Shown here: positions 21,668-31,424 of the stretch, piece after piece
Layout: each line of letters opens with the position of its first letter
How positions within the stretch are numbered: the first letter of the stretch is position 1
Assembly: GCA_001887945.1 (NCBI GenBank)
Contig: LDOQ01000005.1
Span: forward strand, 62,001-126,000
Reading direction: 5' to 3'
Length of the DNA stretch: 64,000 nt
From: Spraguea lophii
Taxonomy: Eukaryota; Microsporidia; Spragueidae
Translations under genes and position numbers: made by a program
The notes under the pieces: generated by a model
What the model was told of the DNA's origin: nothing
The model's input: the letters and a program-made list of their open reading frames with translations, nothing else
Database searches by the model: none

Positions 21668-22045
21668 AATTGGAACTTTTATTCATAGAGGTTTTTTATC
21701 GGCTTATAACTTATCACTGTTTATAATTTTTAGATTTACTGAAGTTATTTTGATTTATAATTGCCAGATGTACAGTATATACATTAACCTTACCTTACTT
21801 TATATTCAAATTGTTTAGGATTTACATATAATTTATAATTACCACCTGTTCTTATTTTTATATAATTCCTAACTTTGTTCATGCAATACATTGTCTGGGT
21901 TACTAATCAATGTAAAATCTTTTCATATGCCATTCAAATATTATTATATTGTAATAATAAAACTGAATACTCGAATATAATACTATGCTATTATTATCCC
22001 GTTGATTTTATATCCAAAAGATTTGAATCAACTACTCCCAGATAT
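21668..22045 (-). mobile_element. SINE-like retroposon, heavily decayed copy
   Basis: The order of blocks follows the complete copy. GGAACTTTTATTCATAGAG stands at the low end. TACATTAACCTTACCTTACTTTAT matches the CATTAATCTCATCTTACCTTATG block. Next comes TTACTAATCAATGTA, and a head remnant lies near 22013-22035, where the B box is reduced to GATTTGAATCAA on the plus strand. Most differences look like transitions towards A/T. Confidence 0.6.
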
Positions 22046-22310
22046 TTTTCAAATATCTATAATCTAATTTGCAATTCAAAACAATATATAAAAATAAGAA
22101 ATATATTTCTCGTTAGATTTTTTAGTTGACTTTATTATTCTGATTAATGAGATGTAATAGTGTATGAAATTTTAAGAATTTGAAAAACATAATGTGGGTA
22201 TATTCTAATTAAAGGAACCATGTAGTAAACATATTTAATTTATTATTTGAATTTGTAATAATAAATTATATTAAAATTTTTATTAAATTATTTTTAAAAA
22301 AAAAGATATT
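22046..22310. other. Downstream spacer of the PITP gene
   Basis: AT-rich spacer between a decayed SINE and the 3' end of the phosphatidylinositol transfer protein gene. Nothing was recognised. Confidence 0.3.
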
Positions 22311-23096
22311 TTATTCAATATTTTCATTAATTTTATCTTTGTCTTGTTCCAATTCTTCTTTCAGTTTATCTTCTAACACTCTTATTGCATCTAAATTCAT
22401 ATTTTCCCATTCACACATTGTACACACAAGCTGTTGGTGAAAAGCTAAGAACATTTTGGAAAATTCTGATATAACACCTTTAGCTATAATAGATCCTCCC
22501 CATATATTAGAATTTATTTCTACAAGTTTATAACAATACATCATTGGTAAATTTTTCTCTTTCTGTTTTTCAATCCACTTTTCATTCATAGGACATACCA
22601 TATGATTTACTATGGCTATTCTAGTGTCATATTCTTCATCTACAGGACTAGAACTTACATCTAAAATTACTTTTTTTACTTTCTTATATTCCTCTTCTTC
22701 AATTCCAAAAACATTTTCTTGTTGTTCATATCCATTTAAATGTGTTGACGTAATTGAAACATTAAATTTCTCTGGTTTAAATTGTTGGTTTGTGTATGTT
22801 GTTACACAATTTGGAAATGCATTGTATGCAATTTCTTCTATTAAAAGTGCTTTCTTGGGAACTAAAGCTTTGATTATAGATGGTACCTTTTTAGATATAT
22901 TTAGTAGTTTTTTAGTTTTCCTGCATTCCCCATACTTTTCATGGCTGATATCATAATTTTCTAAAATTTGGATAGGTGATCCTTTTTTAGCTTCTGCCTG
23001 ACTCATATGTGCTACTGTGTATAGTTGTCCTACCAAATATTTATCTATGTGAAATGGTAAAGGAATTCTAAATTCTACTCTTTTTGTTGTTGCCAT
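22311..23096 (-). CDS. Phosphatidylinositol transfer protein (PITP, class I-like)
   Basis: A 261-residue protein matching the length of the soluble START-like PITP family (about 270). It shows VGQLYTVAHMSQAE near residues 26-39 (family YxxGQLYxVAxMSxxE), NAFPNCVTTYTN (family NAYPYCRTVxTN), YKLVEINSNIWG (family YKLVxVxFxxWG) and CTMCEWENMNLDAIR near the C-terminus (family C.DEW..LTMEDIR). These proteins exchange phosphatidylinositol and phosphatidylcholine between membranes and support phosphoinositide signalling and traffic. For a parasite that takes lipids from its host, such a carrier would be useful, but that is inference. CCC directly precedes the ATG on the minus strand. The C-terminus is a charged K/E/D helix. 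Confidence 0.88.
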   Translation of the reverse strand: MATTKRVEFRIPLPFHIDKYLVGQLYTVAHMSQAEAKKGSPIQILENYDISHEKYGECRKTKKLLNISKKVPSIIKALVPKKALLIEEIAYNAFPNCVTTYTNQQFKPEKFNVSITSTHLNGYEQQENVFGIEEEEYKKVKKVILDVSSSPVDEEYDTRIAIVNHMVCPMNEKWIEKQKEKNLPMMYCYKLVEINSNIWGGSIIAKGVISEFSKMFLAFHQQLVCTMCEWENMNLDAIRVLEDKLKEELEQDKDKINENIE

Positions 23097-23365
23097 AGGG
23101 TCAATAATTAGTAAATTTTTAAATCTTACATAACAGTGAAAAAATTTAATAGAAAATACAGTATTTATTTCTTTATTTTGTTTTTCTTTGAAATTAAAAT
23201 ATTTTTATATTCCGTTTTATTTCTAATATTGTGAATATCTTCAAATTTGGAATTTAAATACTTATTATGTTTTATTTGTTGTTGTTAATTTCTTTTACGA
23301 TGAATTATATCTTTTTAAATTGTTGATCCAGAAATAGGTATTCCATTATAAGGGAATTTATTATA
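23097..23365. other. Upstream region of the PITP gene
   Basis: AT-rich DNA between the PITP start and a plus-strand SINE copy. It should hold the PITP promoter; no element beyond the CCC motif could be defined. Confidence 0.35.
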
Positions 23366-23832
23366 ACCCGTTTGGCTTGGCGATTAGGGGGTGGTAACCA
23401 CATCACAAGCCTAGCGGATTTGAATTCTCCACCAGAAATAATTTTCAAAAAAAAATAAAAGTTAGAAGAGAAGAAAAGAAAGGAAAGGATGTTGAGTGGA
23501 TGGGAGTCAATAGCATAGCTTTGGCTATTCTTTGTATGCTGGACATGTTATTAGATTAAAGTAATATTTCCAGGTACAATTGTAATTCTTGTATTGATTT
23601 GTGGCTCAAGCAGTAATAAGCCAAGAAAAAATCTCATTAAAAATTATAGAATGATGATTACATTATATTCTGAATCCTCATGCACAGAAATATAATATAT
23701 GATGGGATTAATACATATCTATGGCAATAACTGGTTAGTATAAGTTTAAGTGTACCAGAATCAAAGGTCATAGACCACGATAGGTTGTAACTAACAAGAC
23801 AATTTCTATAAATAAAAGTTTTATTAAAAAAA
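23366..23832 (+). mobile_element. SINE-like retroposon, plus-strand copy
   Basis: This is the family member in the opposite orientation. The head begins near CCCGTTTGGCTTGGCGA (23367), with GGGGGTGGTAACCACA as in the complete copy and a decayed B box GGATTTGAATTCTCC (23416-23430). The purine-rich tract lies near 23460-23500. The 3' end is ATAAATAAAAGTTTTATT followed by an A run (23826-23832). The A box is damaged. No clear target-site duplication; ATTCCATTATAAG (23340) and ATTCCTTTATTAG (23848) are only weakly similar. Confidence 0.75.
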
Positions 23833-24686
23833 TATCTAATATTTTCAATTCCTTTATTAGTAACCATAATCCACATATTTATTCGTTAAAATGTGGATTT
23901 TAACATTAAAAAATAAATGGCTTCACAAATGCAAAATATCTTACATGAGATCGCATTGACAATTATCCTTTTTAATATGATTTTTTCTCGCATCTTTATA
24001 ATATACTTTTTTCTTTTTATTGATATATCATTAAAGCAGTAATGTTGTTACAATTCTGATAATGTCTACCATTTCAATTATCTTTTTATCAAGAATATAC
24101 AACATTAAACGTTTTGAACTTTTAAATAAACTTGAGTAACAATCATATTCGTATTATTATTTTTTAAAAAAGTACTAATCCAAGCAGATATTAGAATAGA
24201 ATTTTTAGATGTATGGTGTTCTAATTATGTGATAATCTCGGATATTTTCTTAGAAAATAAAAAGTTCTCAAAATAGCCTTATCCTGTATCTTAGATGCTT
24301 GTTATTGATAAAAAGAGTAGTAGTAATGCACTGATAATATGCATGTAAAATTTTCTCCATATTATTAAGAGATAAAAAATTTTGATTATAAATGGTATAT
24401 GTATATTATACGACTTCAAAAAACTACCAATCTCATAGTATCACAAAATAACTTAAGAAGGTTTTATTATATAAAATATTTATTAAATCATCATTACATC
24501 TAAAAATTAGATACTTTTATTTCATTTACAATTTTTCTTAATATTGTATTTTATTTTTGTAATTATTTTCATATATCTTCGCTATACCCTAATATGACAT
24601 TTAAATAAACAATTGACTACAAAATATCAAACATACTTAAATATAACATTTAATAAATCGGTTTAATACATAATATAATTACATTT
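23833..24686. other. Intergenic DNA, no gene seen
   Basis: About 850 bases of AT-rich DNA downstream of a SINE copy and of the dehydrogenase-like gene. No RNA gene or repeat copy was recognised. Confidence 0.4.
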
Positions 24687-25721
24687 TTATTTATAACCTC
24701 CATCTGACATATATTTTAATAAGTCTTTTGAATTTTTTTCTAAAAAGCATATTTCATAAACACATGTTAAAATAGGATATTTTTCTTTTGCTTTACAAGT
24801 TTCTATATAATTATATATACCGAATATTGTTTCACAAACATCCGTTACTTGACCATTAAAGATTAAATCGATATTGTTAGGTTTCAATTGTAATTCTGCT
24901 AAAATTTTCCCTGAATAAAAATTTCTTCCCGAGAAAATATTTATGATGTTCTCTTTAACATTGATATGTTCATTTATAAAATTTGTAGATATATCCGAAT
25001 AAATACTTTTACATAATCTTACAATTTCAAATGTATAATTTCTCATAAATTCTATTCGTTCACCTAAAGTTGTATTATACCCAACAAATATCCCAATTGA
25101 AAAAGATAATATTGATGATAATGAGTGTATAAAATCTAAAAATTCATGGTTTTGTGTAAATTTTATTTTACAATCATTGCTTTTAAGAACTTCGTCTGCT
25201 ATGGATTTATATTTAAGATTATCTGATCCGATGGTTAATGTCCCAATAAACCCACCTTCGGCTTTAAAAAATATTTCAGAACCTTTTAACACTGCACAAT
25301 TAATATTAAGATGTGATTTTAAATAAGATGAAAATGCTATTAACTTTTGATTTTCATAATATATACCTTTTGTTATACAAAATATAAAAACGTTTGGTTT
25401 TAATATATTTTTCATACTTTTAATTATTTTTTCTGAATATTTTTGTGGTATAGCAAAAAATAATATATCTGATTTTGAAAGAATTATAGATAGGTTTGAT
25501 TCAGCAAATATATTATCGGGCAAATAAACACCAGGAAGATATTTTACATTTTCTCTTTCTTTGTTTATTATTCCTGATAACTTTCTTCTATTTATTAGTA
25601 TTTCAAATGTCCAAAGATACACATTATTTTTATAGTTGTTAAGTTTTTTTACATTCTTGGAAATTGATATGGCTAATGTTGTAGCCCAAACTCCACACCC
25701 AATAACACCAACACTTTTCAT
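24687..25721 (-). CDS. Glycerol-3-phosphate dehydrogenase (NAD+) homologue, probably not catalytic
   Basis: A 344-residue protein with the length and layout of cytosolic NAD-dependent glycerol-3-phosphate dehydrogenase. It has a Rossmann GVIGCGVWA near residue 5, N-V-K-Y-L-P-G near 60, CITKGI holding the first active-site Lys, GRN, and the late GQ motif. By hand alignment with the animal enzyme, the usual L-K-N catalytic block reads L-S-S (in HSLSSILSFSIG), the G-D-N-T-K block reads G-Y-N-T-T, and the active-site Asp and Thr before G-R-N are Glu and Asn. If correct, the enzyme has lost its hydride-transfer centre while keeping the fold. Codon use and AT content match the neighbours. It may be a divergent paralogue with a regulatory role or a gene under relaxed selection. 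No CCC motif precedes the start. Confidence 0.72.
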   Translation of the reverse strand: MKSVGVIGCGVWATTLAISISKNVKKLNNYKNNVYLWTFEILINRRKLSGIINKERENVKYLPGVYLPDNIFAESNLSIILSKSDILFFAIPQKYSEKIIKSMKNILKPNVFIFCITKGIYYENQKLIAFSSYLKSHLNINCAVLKGSEIFFKAEGGFIGTLTIGSDNLKYKSIADEVLKSNDCKIKFTQNHEFLDFIHSLSSILSFSIGIFVGYNTTLGERIEFMRNYTFEIVRLCKSIYSDISTNFINEHINVKENIINIFSGRNFYSGKILAELQLKPNNIDLIFNGQVTDVCETIFGIYNYIETCKAKEKYPILTCVYEICFLEKNSKDLLKYMSDGGYK

Positions 25722-26164
25722 TTATTATTTTTTGTTCAAAATTTTATATATGATATAATTTACCTTTTGAGTAATTTTGAAATTTGATTATGATAATAGA
25801 AATAAAAAGTTTAAAAAGGAAAATATAACAGAAATGTATTATGCTAATTTTTGAATTATGTTATTTTAATTTCAAACGTCTTAATATAAATTTTCAATAT
25901 CAAAATATAAAATATGTCATTACAACAAAAATTAAGTGTTTTTTTTTGTTTTTTTAAATACATATATAGAACCATTATAATATTAATTGTTAATAAAATT
26001 TTTAAAAATTTTAATTTTGAAATGATTGAAAAAAATAATCATAAATATTTTATTTTGAGTGAAGTTTAAATATAAAATATTATTACTCTATATATCATCT
26101 GATGAAATATTCTGATTATTTACATTTGGACATTTTTAAATATATTTAATATCAACATTTTCAA
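25722..26164. other. Intergenic DNA between dehydrogenase-like gene and tRNA
   Basis: About 440 bases of AT-rich DNA. No feature is recognisable apart from being upstream of both the minus-strand dehydrogenase-like gene and the tRNA. Confidence 0.4.
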
Positions 26165-26236
26165 GCCGAATTAGCTCAGAGGTAGAGCGTCAGTCTTGTA
26201 AACTGAAGGTCAGGTGTTCGATTCCCCTATTCGGCT
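26165..26236 (+). tRNA. tRNA-Thr (anticodon UGU)
   Basis: A 72-base cloverleaf: acceptor stem GCCGAAT/ATTCGGC is perfect, D stem GCTC/GAGC, anticodon stem TCAGT/ACTGA with loop CTTGTAA (anticodon TGT), 5-base variable loop, and T loop TTCGATT. The T stem has one T-C mismatch. The internal A box (TTAGCTCAGAGG) and B box (GTTCGATTCCC) are good. No intron; CCA is not encoded. It decodes ACA and other Thr ACN codons. Confidence 0.95.
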
Positions 26237-26376
26237 ATTTTATTTATTGCAAAAATTTTTATTTGTTTCATAAAATATTTTTAACTAATTTTTATTGATC
26301 CTTTATTAGTCTGGACCTATAATCCTTTATCTAAAATTCAAATATCATCATTTTACAGATTTTCTTTCTCCATCCC

Positions 26377-27282
26377 ATGAAATTCGAAGAAACATTGTCA
26401 AAATTTAAACAATTAGTATCAGAGAAAAATGACATTAAAACAGAACTAAAATCAATAGACAAAACTCTTAGACCTTACGAAATAATAGAAGAAATTGAGA
26501 AGCACAAATCTAATTTAAAAAATCTCGATTGTAAACAATTACTTTTCGTTTTAGAGGAATTAGAATACTCACAATCTTATTTCGATAAAGGAAATGATGA
26601 AAACATAAAAAATAAAATAAAAACATTGAAAGAATTAATCGTAAAATTTATTATAAAAGAAATAATGAATGAAATAAAACAAAACTCAATAAGTATTAGT
26701 GGAAATACCACGATCAGAAAAGCATTAATGATTTTTAATGATTTACAATATTTTGAAATTAATTTTCTAAGAATACGTAAAATAGAAATCAATAGAAATA
26801 TTTTATGTTTGCAAGATAAAATACTTCATCATATTGTTGAACTATTAAAAAGAGAAATATTTTTATATTTTAGTATTTTTAGAGATGAAAAGATATTTGA
26901 ATTATTTTTAACTTCTATTTTCAAATCTCTTTTACCATCGGTAAATAAAGCAGAATTGTGTAAATTAAGAGAACAATATAAAAATAAAAAATTAGAAAAT
27001 GAAAATATAGAGTATTTAATCAAAAATATGAATACAGATGATAATTTACAAAAAATAGCAGAATTATATTTTTATACTTTTGTAAAAAATTTTATTAGAA
27101 ATGAATATAAAATAGAAGAAGTAATAATATCACAGGAATATGAAATAAAAAATAATTTAAAAAAAGAAGAGAATGTTAAAATAGAAACAGAAATAAAGGT
27201 TTCTTCGAAAAACACAAAAGATGAATTAGAAATAAAGAAAAATAATAAAAGACCTGAAGCATATGAAGGATTTGAATTGTAA
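26377..27282 (+). CDS. Unassigned helical protein
   Basis: A 301-residue protein with CCC directly before the ATG (ATCCCATG), strong support for a real gene. It is almost entirely alpha-helical, with a charged N-terminal coiled-coil-like stretch (residues 1-55), a central helical region rich in Phe, Ile and Leu, and a Lys/Glu-rich disordered tail after about 255. This architecture resembles small subunits of membrane-tethering complexes, but no specific motif supports any one of them and no function is claimed. It is followed 87 bases later by another CCC-preceded gene on the same strand. Confidence 0.7.
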   Translation: MKFEETLSKFKQLVSEKNDIKTELKSIDKTLRPYEIIEEIEKHKSNLKNLDCKQLLFVLEELEYSQSYFDKGNDENIKNKIKTLKELIVKFIIKEIMNEIKQNSISISGNTTIRKALMIFNDLQYFEINFLRIRKIEINRNILCLQDKILHHIVELLKREIFLYFSIFRDEKIFELFLTSIFKSLLPSVNKAELCKLREQYKNKKLENENIEYLIKNMNTDDNLQKIAELYFYTFVKNFIRNEYKIEEVIISQEYEIKNNLKKEENVKIETEIKVSSKNTKDELEIKKNNKRPEAYEGFEL

Positions 27283-27366
27283 AAATAAATAATTTTTTAT
27301 TTGAATATTCTCCTTTATTGATCATGATATTCTCCTTATTTCTTGATATTTCCTATACTATTTCTG

Positions 27367-27369
27367 CCC
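27367..27369 (+). promoter_or_regulatory. CCC start motif deciding the start at 27370
   Basis: CCC stands directly before the ATG at 27370. An in-frame ATG 27 bases upstream, at 27343, lacks the motif, so 27370 is preferred. Confidence 0.55.
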
Positions 27370-27783
27370 ATGAAAATTTCTTTCATTCTTTCTTCCACCA
27401 CCCATAACCTAAATTTTATATCATGGATAAAAGAAAATATTCAAATTTCTCAAATAACTTTGATATTTATTTTATCCGATTATCCAATAATAACACATTC
27501 ACAATTTCTTATTTTTACTCCATTCATCAATAAAATAAGAAAAGAAGAAAATATTAAGAGAATAAAAGAAACTGTTGAACAAATAAAAAAAATATCCAAT
27601 ATATCTGACATAATAACAATAGTTATGGACGAAGAAGATCAAAATAAACTACATAGAGCATTAAAGACTACAAAACCTGATCTTGTTGTAATAAATAAAA
27701 ATTTTAGATTGAAGAATTTCATAAGATTAGATGATTTTATAGGAAATATAAAAATTAAGATGATAAAAATACCGACTGAATAA
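27370..27783 (+). CDS. Unassigned small protein
   Basis: A 137-residue protein starting at an ATG immediately preceded by CCC. Predicted elements alternate beta and alpha: a hydrophobic strand (ISFILSS), another (ITLIFILSD), a long Lys/Glu helix near residues 60-85, a strand (IITIVMD), a helix with HRALKTTKPDLVVI, and a final strand. The KPDLVVI segment recalls the (A)DLIV(M/I) of universal-stress-protein-like alpha/beta folds, but the nucleotide-binding Gly motif of that family is not visible. No function is assigned. It may share a promoter region with the gene just upstream. Confidence 0.6.
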   Translation: MKISFILSSTTHNLNFISWIKENIQISQITLIFILSDYPIITHSQFLIFTPFINKIRKEENIKRIKETVEQIKKISNISDIITIVMDEEDQNKLHRALKTTKPDLVVINKNFRLKNFIRLDDFIGNIKIKMIKIPTE

Positions 27784-28277
27784 ATTATATATTAAATTAT
27801 TTTGTTCTTCTAAGCAAAATAAAATATATCATTGTTTCTGTATCGTTTCCTAAATTTTTAATAAACACATTTTCGTTAAAAGATTATGTATTGCGTGTCT
27901 TTTCATAAAATTATTTGATTATTGATATATCAACTTTCTTAAACTGTTACAAACAATATAATACAATTACATTAAATTATTTCTTTATGTCTCCATTAAT
28001 ATAATCTTAGTTTATATTTTAAGATATTAGGAATTTACGTATAATATACGTTACTTCGTACTTTTATAAAATTTTAACATTTTTCATCGTATGATATTAA
28101 TAGATCAGTAATCAATACAAAATTCTTTTACAGATATAGATGATTTTTATTTTAACTTTGGAATAAAACAAAATCTAAATACACAACATTATGTTATTAT
28201 CGTTATCTTTTTTTCAAAAAATAAAAAATAATTCCTTCAGATTTCAGAAGAAAAGAAAAAATAAAATTTAAAAACAT
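27784..28277. other. Convergent intergenic spacer
   Basis: About 490 bases between two genes pointing at each other. It is AT-rich and nothing was recognised. Confidence 0.4.
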
Positions 28278-29258
28278 TTAATTGATTCTTAATTTAGAAA
28301 GAGCAGATAACAACAATAAAGGATCTGTACTTCCATTGTGTATGAAAGAAAACATTTTTTTAAACATATCTTCACATTTAGATTTGGCATTTTTTACATA
28401 TTTTCTTATTACAACCATAGCATCTGTTAATTTATTTACTTTGTAATTGAAATCTTTAAATTCATACGCATCTTCTTTCCTCGTTACTTTATCAAAAGAT
28501 TTTATTTCTACGATATTTTTCTCGAAAATTTCTTCTTTAACTTCCTCCCATTTTACTATTTCTTCTTTTATTTCTTCTAATTCTCTATCTAATTCTTCAA
28601 CCTTGGCTTCTCTCTTCAAATTTATATCTTTTATACTATTTTTTATTAATTTACTTATTTCTACAAGTTCTTTATCTTTTTCTCGTTCACATATAAAATC
28701 TACACTATAATTTATTAATCCTATTATCTTTTCTTCTAAATCTAAAGAATTATCAACTATTTCATAATATTTTAATGGTGATATATTATTTTTTTTAGGT
28801 GGGATAGGTATATCAATTATATCTTTTTTAGTTTCTATTTTAATATCTATCATAGATTCATTTAATTGTGTGTCATTGGTATCTTTAATAATATTTTCTG
28901 TTTCTTCCTCATTCTTCTTTATTTTTATTTTATTATCTTTTTTGTTATTGATTATTTTTTTCTTTATATTTTTATCTACTTTACTTTTATCATTATTTTT
29001 ATTATTTTCTTTTATATTCTTCTTTCCTCCTTTCTTAGTTTTATCATTATATTTTCCAAAATTAAATTGAAAAGATATATCTTCTTTTAACACCTTATTA
29101 CTCTTCTCATCATTTATTTTTCTCTTTACACCATCCTTGGTCCAATATTCAAAACCTATATCTTTAGATTGTACATTGTTACAAACTTTCTTATTCTTAA
29201 TAGCATTTTCTGGTTTCTTATTGACATATTGAAAAATAAAACCATCAACATTCTGCAT
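28278..29258 (-). CDS. Lys/Asn-rich coiled-coil protein, possibly kinetochore-related
   Basis: A 326-residue protein with CCC 8 bases before the ATG on the minus strand. The N-terminus has a short conserved-looking patch (DGFIFQYV and later GFEYWTKDGVKRK), residues about 70-135 are very Lys/Asn-rich and probably disordered, and the C-terminal half is helical with a charged coiled coil (about 205-245) ending in DPLLLLSALSKLRIN. The layout of a short N-terminal patch, coiled coil and DP.xLL.ALS-type end is reminiscent of Dsn1/Mis13 of the Mis12 kinetochore complex. This is a resemblance only and could be chance. The gene itself is well supported; the function is not. Confidence 0.6.
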   Translation of the reverse strand: MQNVDGFIFQYVNKKPENAIKNKKVCNNVQSKDIGFEYWTKDGVKRKINDEKSNKVLKEDISFQFNFGKYNDKTKKGGKKNIKENNKNNDKSKVDKNIKKKIINNKKDNKIKIKKNEEETENIIKDTNDTQLNESMIDIKIETKKDIIDIPIPPKKNNISPLKYYEIVDNSLDLEEKIIGLINYSVDFICEREKDKELVEISKLIKNSIKDINLKREAKVEELDRELEEIKEEIVKWEEVKEEIFEKNIVEIKSFDKVTRKEDAYEFKDFNYKVNKLTDAMVVIRKYVKNAKSKCEDMFKKMFSFIHNGSTDPLLLLSALSKLRIN

Positions 29259-30572
29259 TTGTTTGCGGGTAAAAAATATATTAAAAAAATAATGATAAAA
29301 ATGATAAAGGCGGTAAAACGAAAGATGAGAATGCGGGATGCTTTATAATGATAAATAATACAATTCTAATATTATTTATAATGAGATTAATATGGTTTAC
29401 ATTAAAATAATAACTTTTATATAAAATTATTATTTCTATATGATTTTAATATCATTTCTAGATGGTTTATAACCATTGGTATTTTTTTATTCTTTATACA
29501 TTCATATATAATACACTTACTTCTTTGATATTTTTTTATTAAATATTTGTTAATCTTTAAACAAATCTATCAACAATGTTTTGAGAAATAACAAAATATT
29601 TAAATTATTATATTTGAATCCTCAATTCAAAGTTATTTTCAAAACTAAAAACAGAAATAGAGGAAGTATGAGATAAAGCGAATCCAAAGGGTTTATTCTG
29701 TATTTTATATATTATTATATCCTAATTCTAATGATAAATTAAAATAATGATTAGCTAGTATAATTATATCTTTATATTAATTAATGATTAAAATAATAAT
29801 ATAGTTGTTGTAAAACTATAATATTAGGTGAATGAAAATTTTATCCTCCCTTAATGGAAAACAAAAAAATATAGAAAGAAAAAAGAAATCATCATATTAA
29901 GATTAACAAGAAAGAAATTTTCTAATACTATAAAATAAAAAAATAAAACAAAGTTAATGTATATTTGTAATGAAAATAATTAGTATAAATATATTGTGTG
30001 TTATAATGAATAAACAATTTCATTTTAATATAGTAAAACTATTTTTTAACGCAACCAAAACGTTATTTAAAAAATAAAATATATCTAAGTGTTATGAATA
30101 TAGTGATATTTTTAAAAAAGAATATAATTATATGTTAGTCAGTATAACATAATTAAATATTTTATAATCATATTTATTTTTGTATTTATAAACGTTGTTT
30201 TTAAGAAATAGAATTAGAAATTAACTACGTATAGTATCTCTTCCTTATTGATTTTCTTTTTATCTTTTAACTTTTATATTCGCACGCGCTAAAATAAGAT
30301 TATGTATATTTTATTTATAAAATAATTATCTTTTATAAAACTTAGTAACAATACTTAAATATATAATATAAAAATATTATTGTTTATTATCTTATATCTA
30401 CAACTTTATAATAATATTTAAATATAAAATTATTATATTTTATTTTTTTTGTATCAAATATTTATATTTATGGTCAAATCCGTTAATTAAAAAATTTCGA
30501 AGAATTCAAATTTTGAAAAAGGTATATATAATGTAAATTAAAAATTATACATAATCGAAGTTTTATAAATAC
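29259..30572. other. Divergent intergenic region, no gene seen
   Basis: About 1.3 kb between divergent genes at 29258 (minus) and 30573 (plus). It is AT-rich throughout; no RNA, repeat family member or convincing open frame was recognised. Confidence 0.4.
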
Positions 30573-31424
30573 ATGTTAGCTGTTGACAGTGTTTGTACTG
30601 TTGTTTATGATGATTGCTTAAGAATAATCGATGGTGATATATTAAAAGCTTTAGAATATACAAATGATTATTATGTGAGATTACATCCAGAAAAAAAATA
30701 CCAGGATTATTTTTTTATCAATATTAAAATAAATAATGGTTATTCCGCTTTAGAAATAGCAGAAAAATTAAAAAAAGGTGTATTTTTTATTGATTTTGAA
30801 TATTATGAGTTTAATAGTACTGCGAAAGGGTATTTATATGTATATTTACAAAATTCTTTAGGTATTGTATTAAAATTAATGGTAAGGTGTGCAAATAATT
30901 ATAAAATATCATATTTAAATTTGTTTTTAGAAGTATTTAAAAATATAAAATTAAAAGGATATTTCCTTCCGAGTACAATAATTGATAAAGAATTTAAAAA
31001 TCCTTTCATACTTTTTATATCATTTAACGTTCTTCCACATGAAGTTAAATCTAAAAAACTATCTGTATCATCAATATTATATTGGATAATACGTGTAACA
31101 TCACAAAAGTTTGTTAATTACTATGAAATGGGAAAGTTTAAATCTAGTTACTATCCTCATATTAGCTTTCTTTCCAAAAAATATAATATTAGAAATAAGG
31201 ATGGTATGTTAAAATACTATGTTATAGAAGGTGAATTAAAAAAAGTAACTGTTTATAAAATTGGAATAACGTGGAAAGCGTTATATATTGATATTAGTCA
31301 TTTACTTTTAGGAAAAAATAAATTTCATGTAACTATAGCTTATTGTGAGACAGAAAAGAAAATGACAATAAAAGAAATTCTTAAGGTAACAAATATAATA
31401 AATTCGTTAGTGTTTTTAAATTAG
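30573..31424 (+). CDS. Unassigned protein
   Basis: A 283-residue open frame without a recognised domain and without the CCC start motif. It has no signal peptide or clear membrane segment, is rich in Tyr, Phe, Ile and Lys, and seems to mix strands and helices (for example the hydrophobic FILFISFNVLP near the middle and LYIDISHLLLG near the end). Its length, in a genome region where random frames rarely exceed about 100 codons, supports a real gene. It is probably lineage-specific. It is isolated by more than 1 kb of non-coding DNA on either side. Confidence 0.6.
   Translation: MLAVDSVCTVVYDDCLRIIDGDILKALEYTNDYYVRLHPEKKYQDYFFINIKINNGYSALEIAEKLKKGVFFIDFEYYEFNSTAKGYLYVYLQNSLGIVLKLMVRCANNYKISYLNLFLEVFKNIKLKGYFLPSTIIDKEFKNPFILFISFNVLPHEVKSKKLSVSSILYWIIRVTSQKFVNYYEMGKFKSSYYPHISFLSKKYNIRNKDGMLKYYVIEGELKKVTVYKIGITWKALYIDISHLLLGKNKFHVTIAYCETEKKMTIKEILKVTNIINSLVFLN

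Noticed and set aside
28447..29090. Plus-strand Ser/Phe/Ile-rich frames
   Set aside because: Antisense of the Lys/Asn-rich coiled-coil gene; no start motif.
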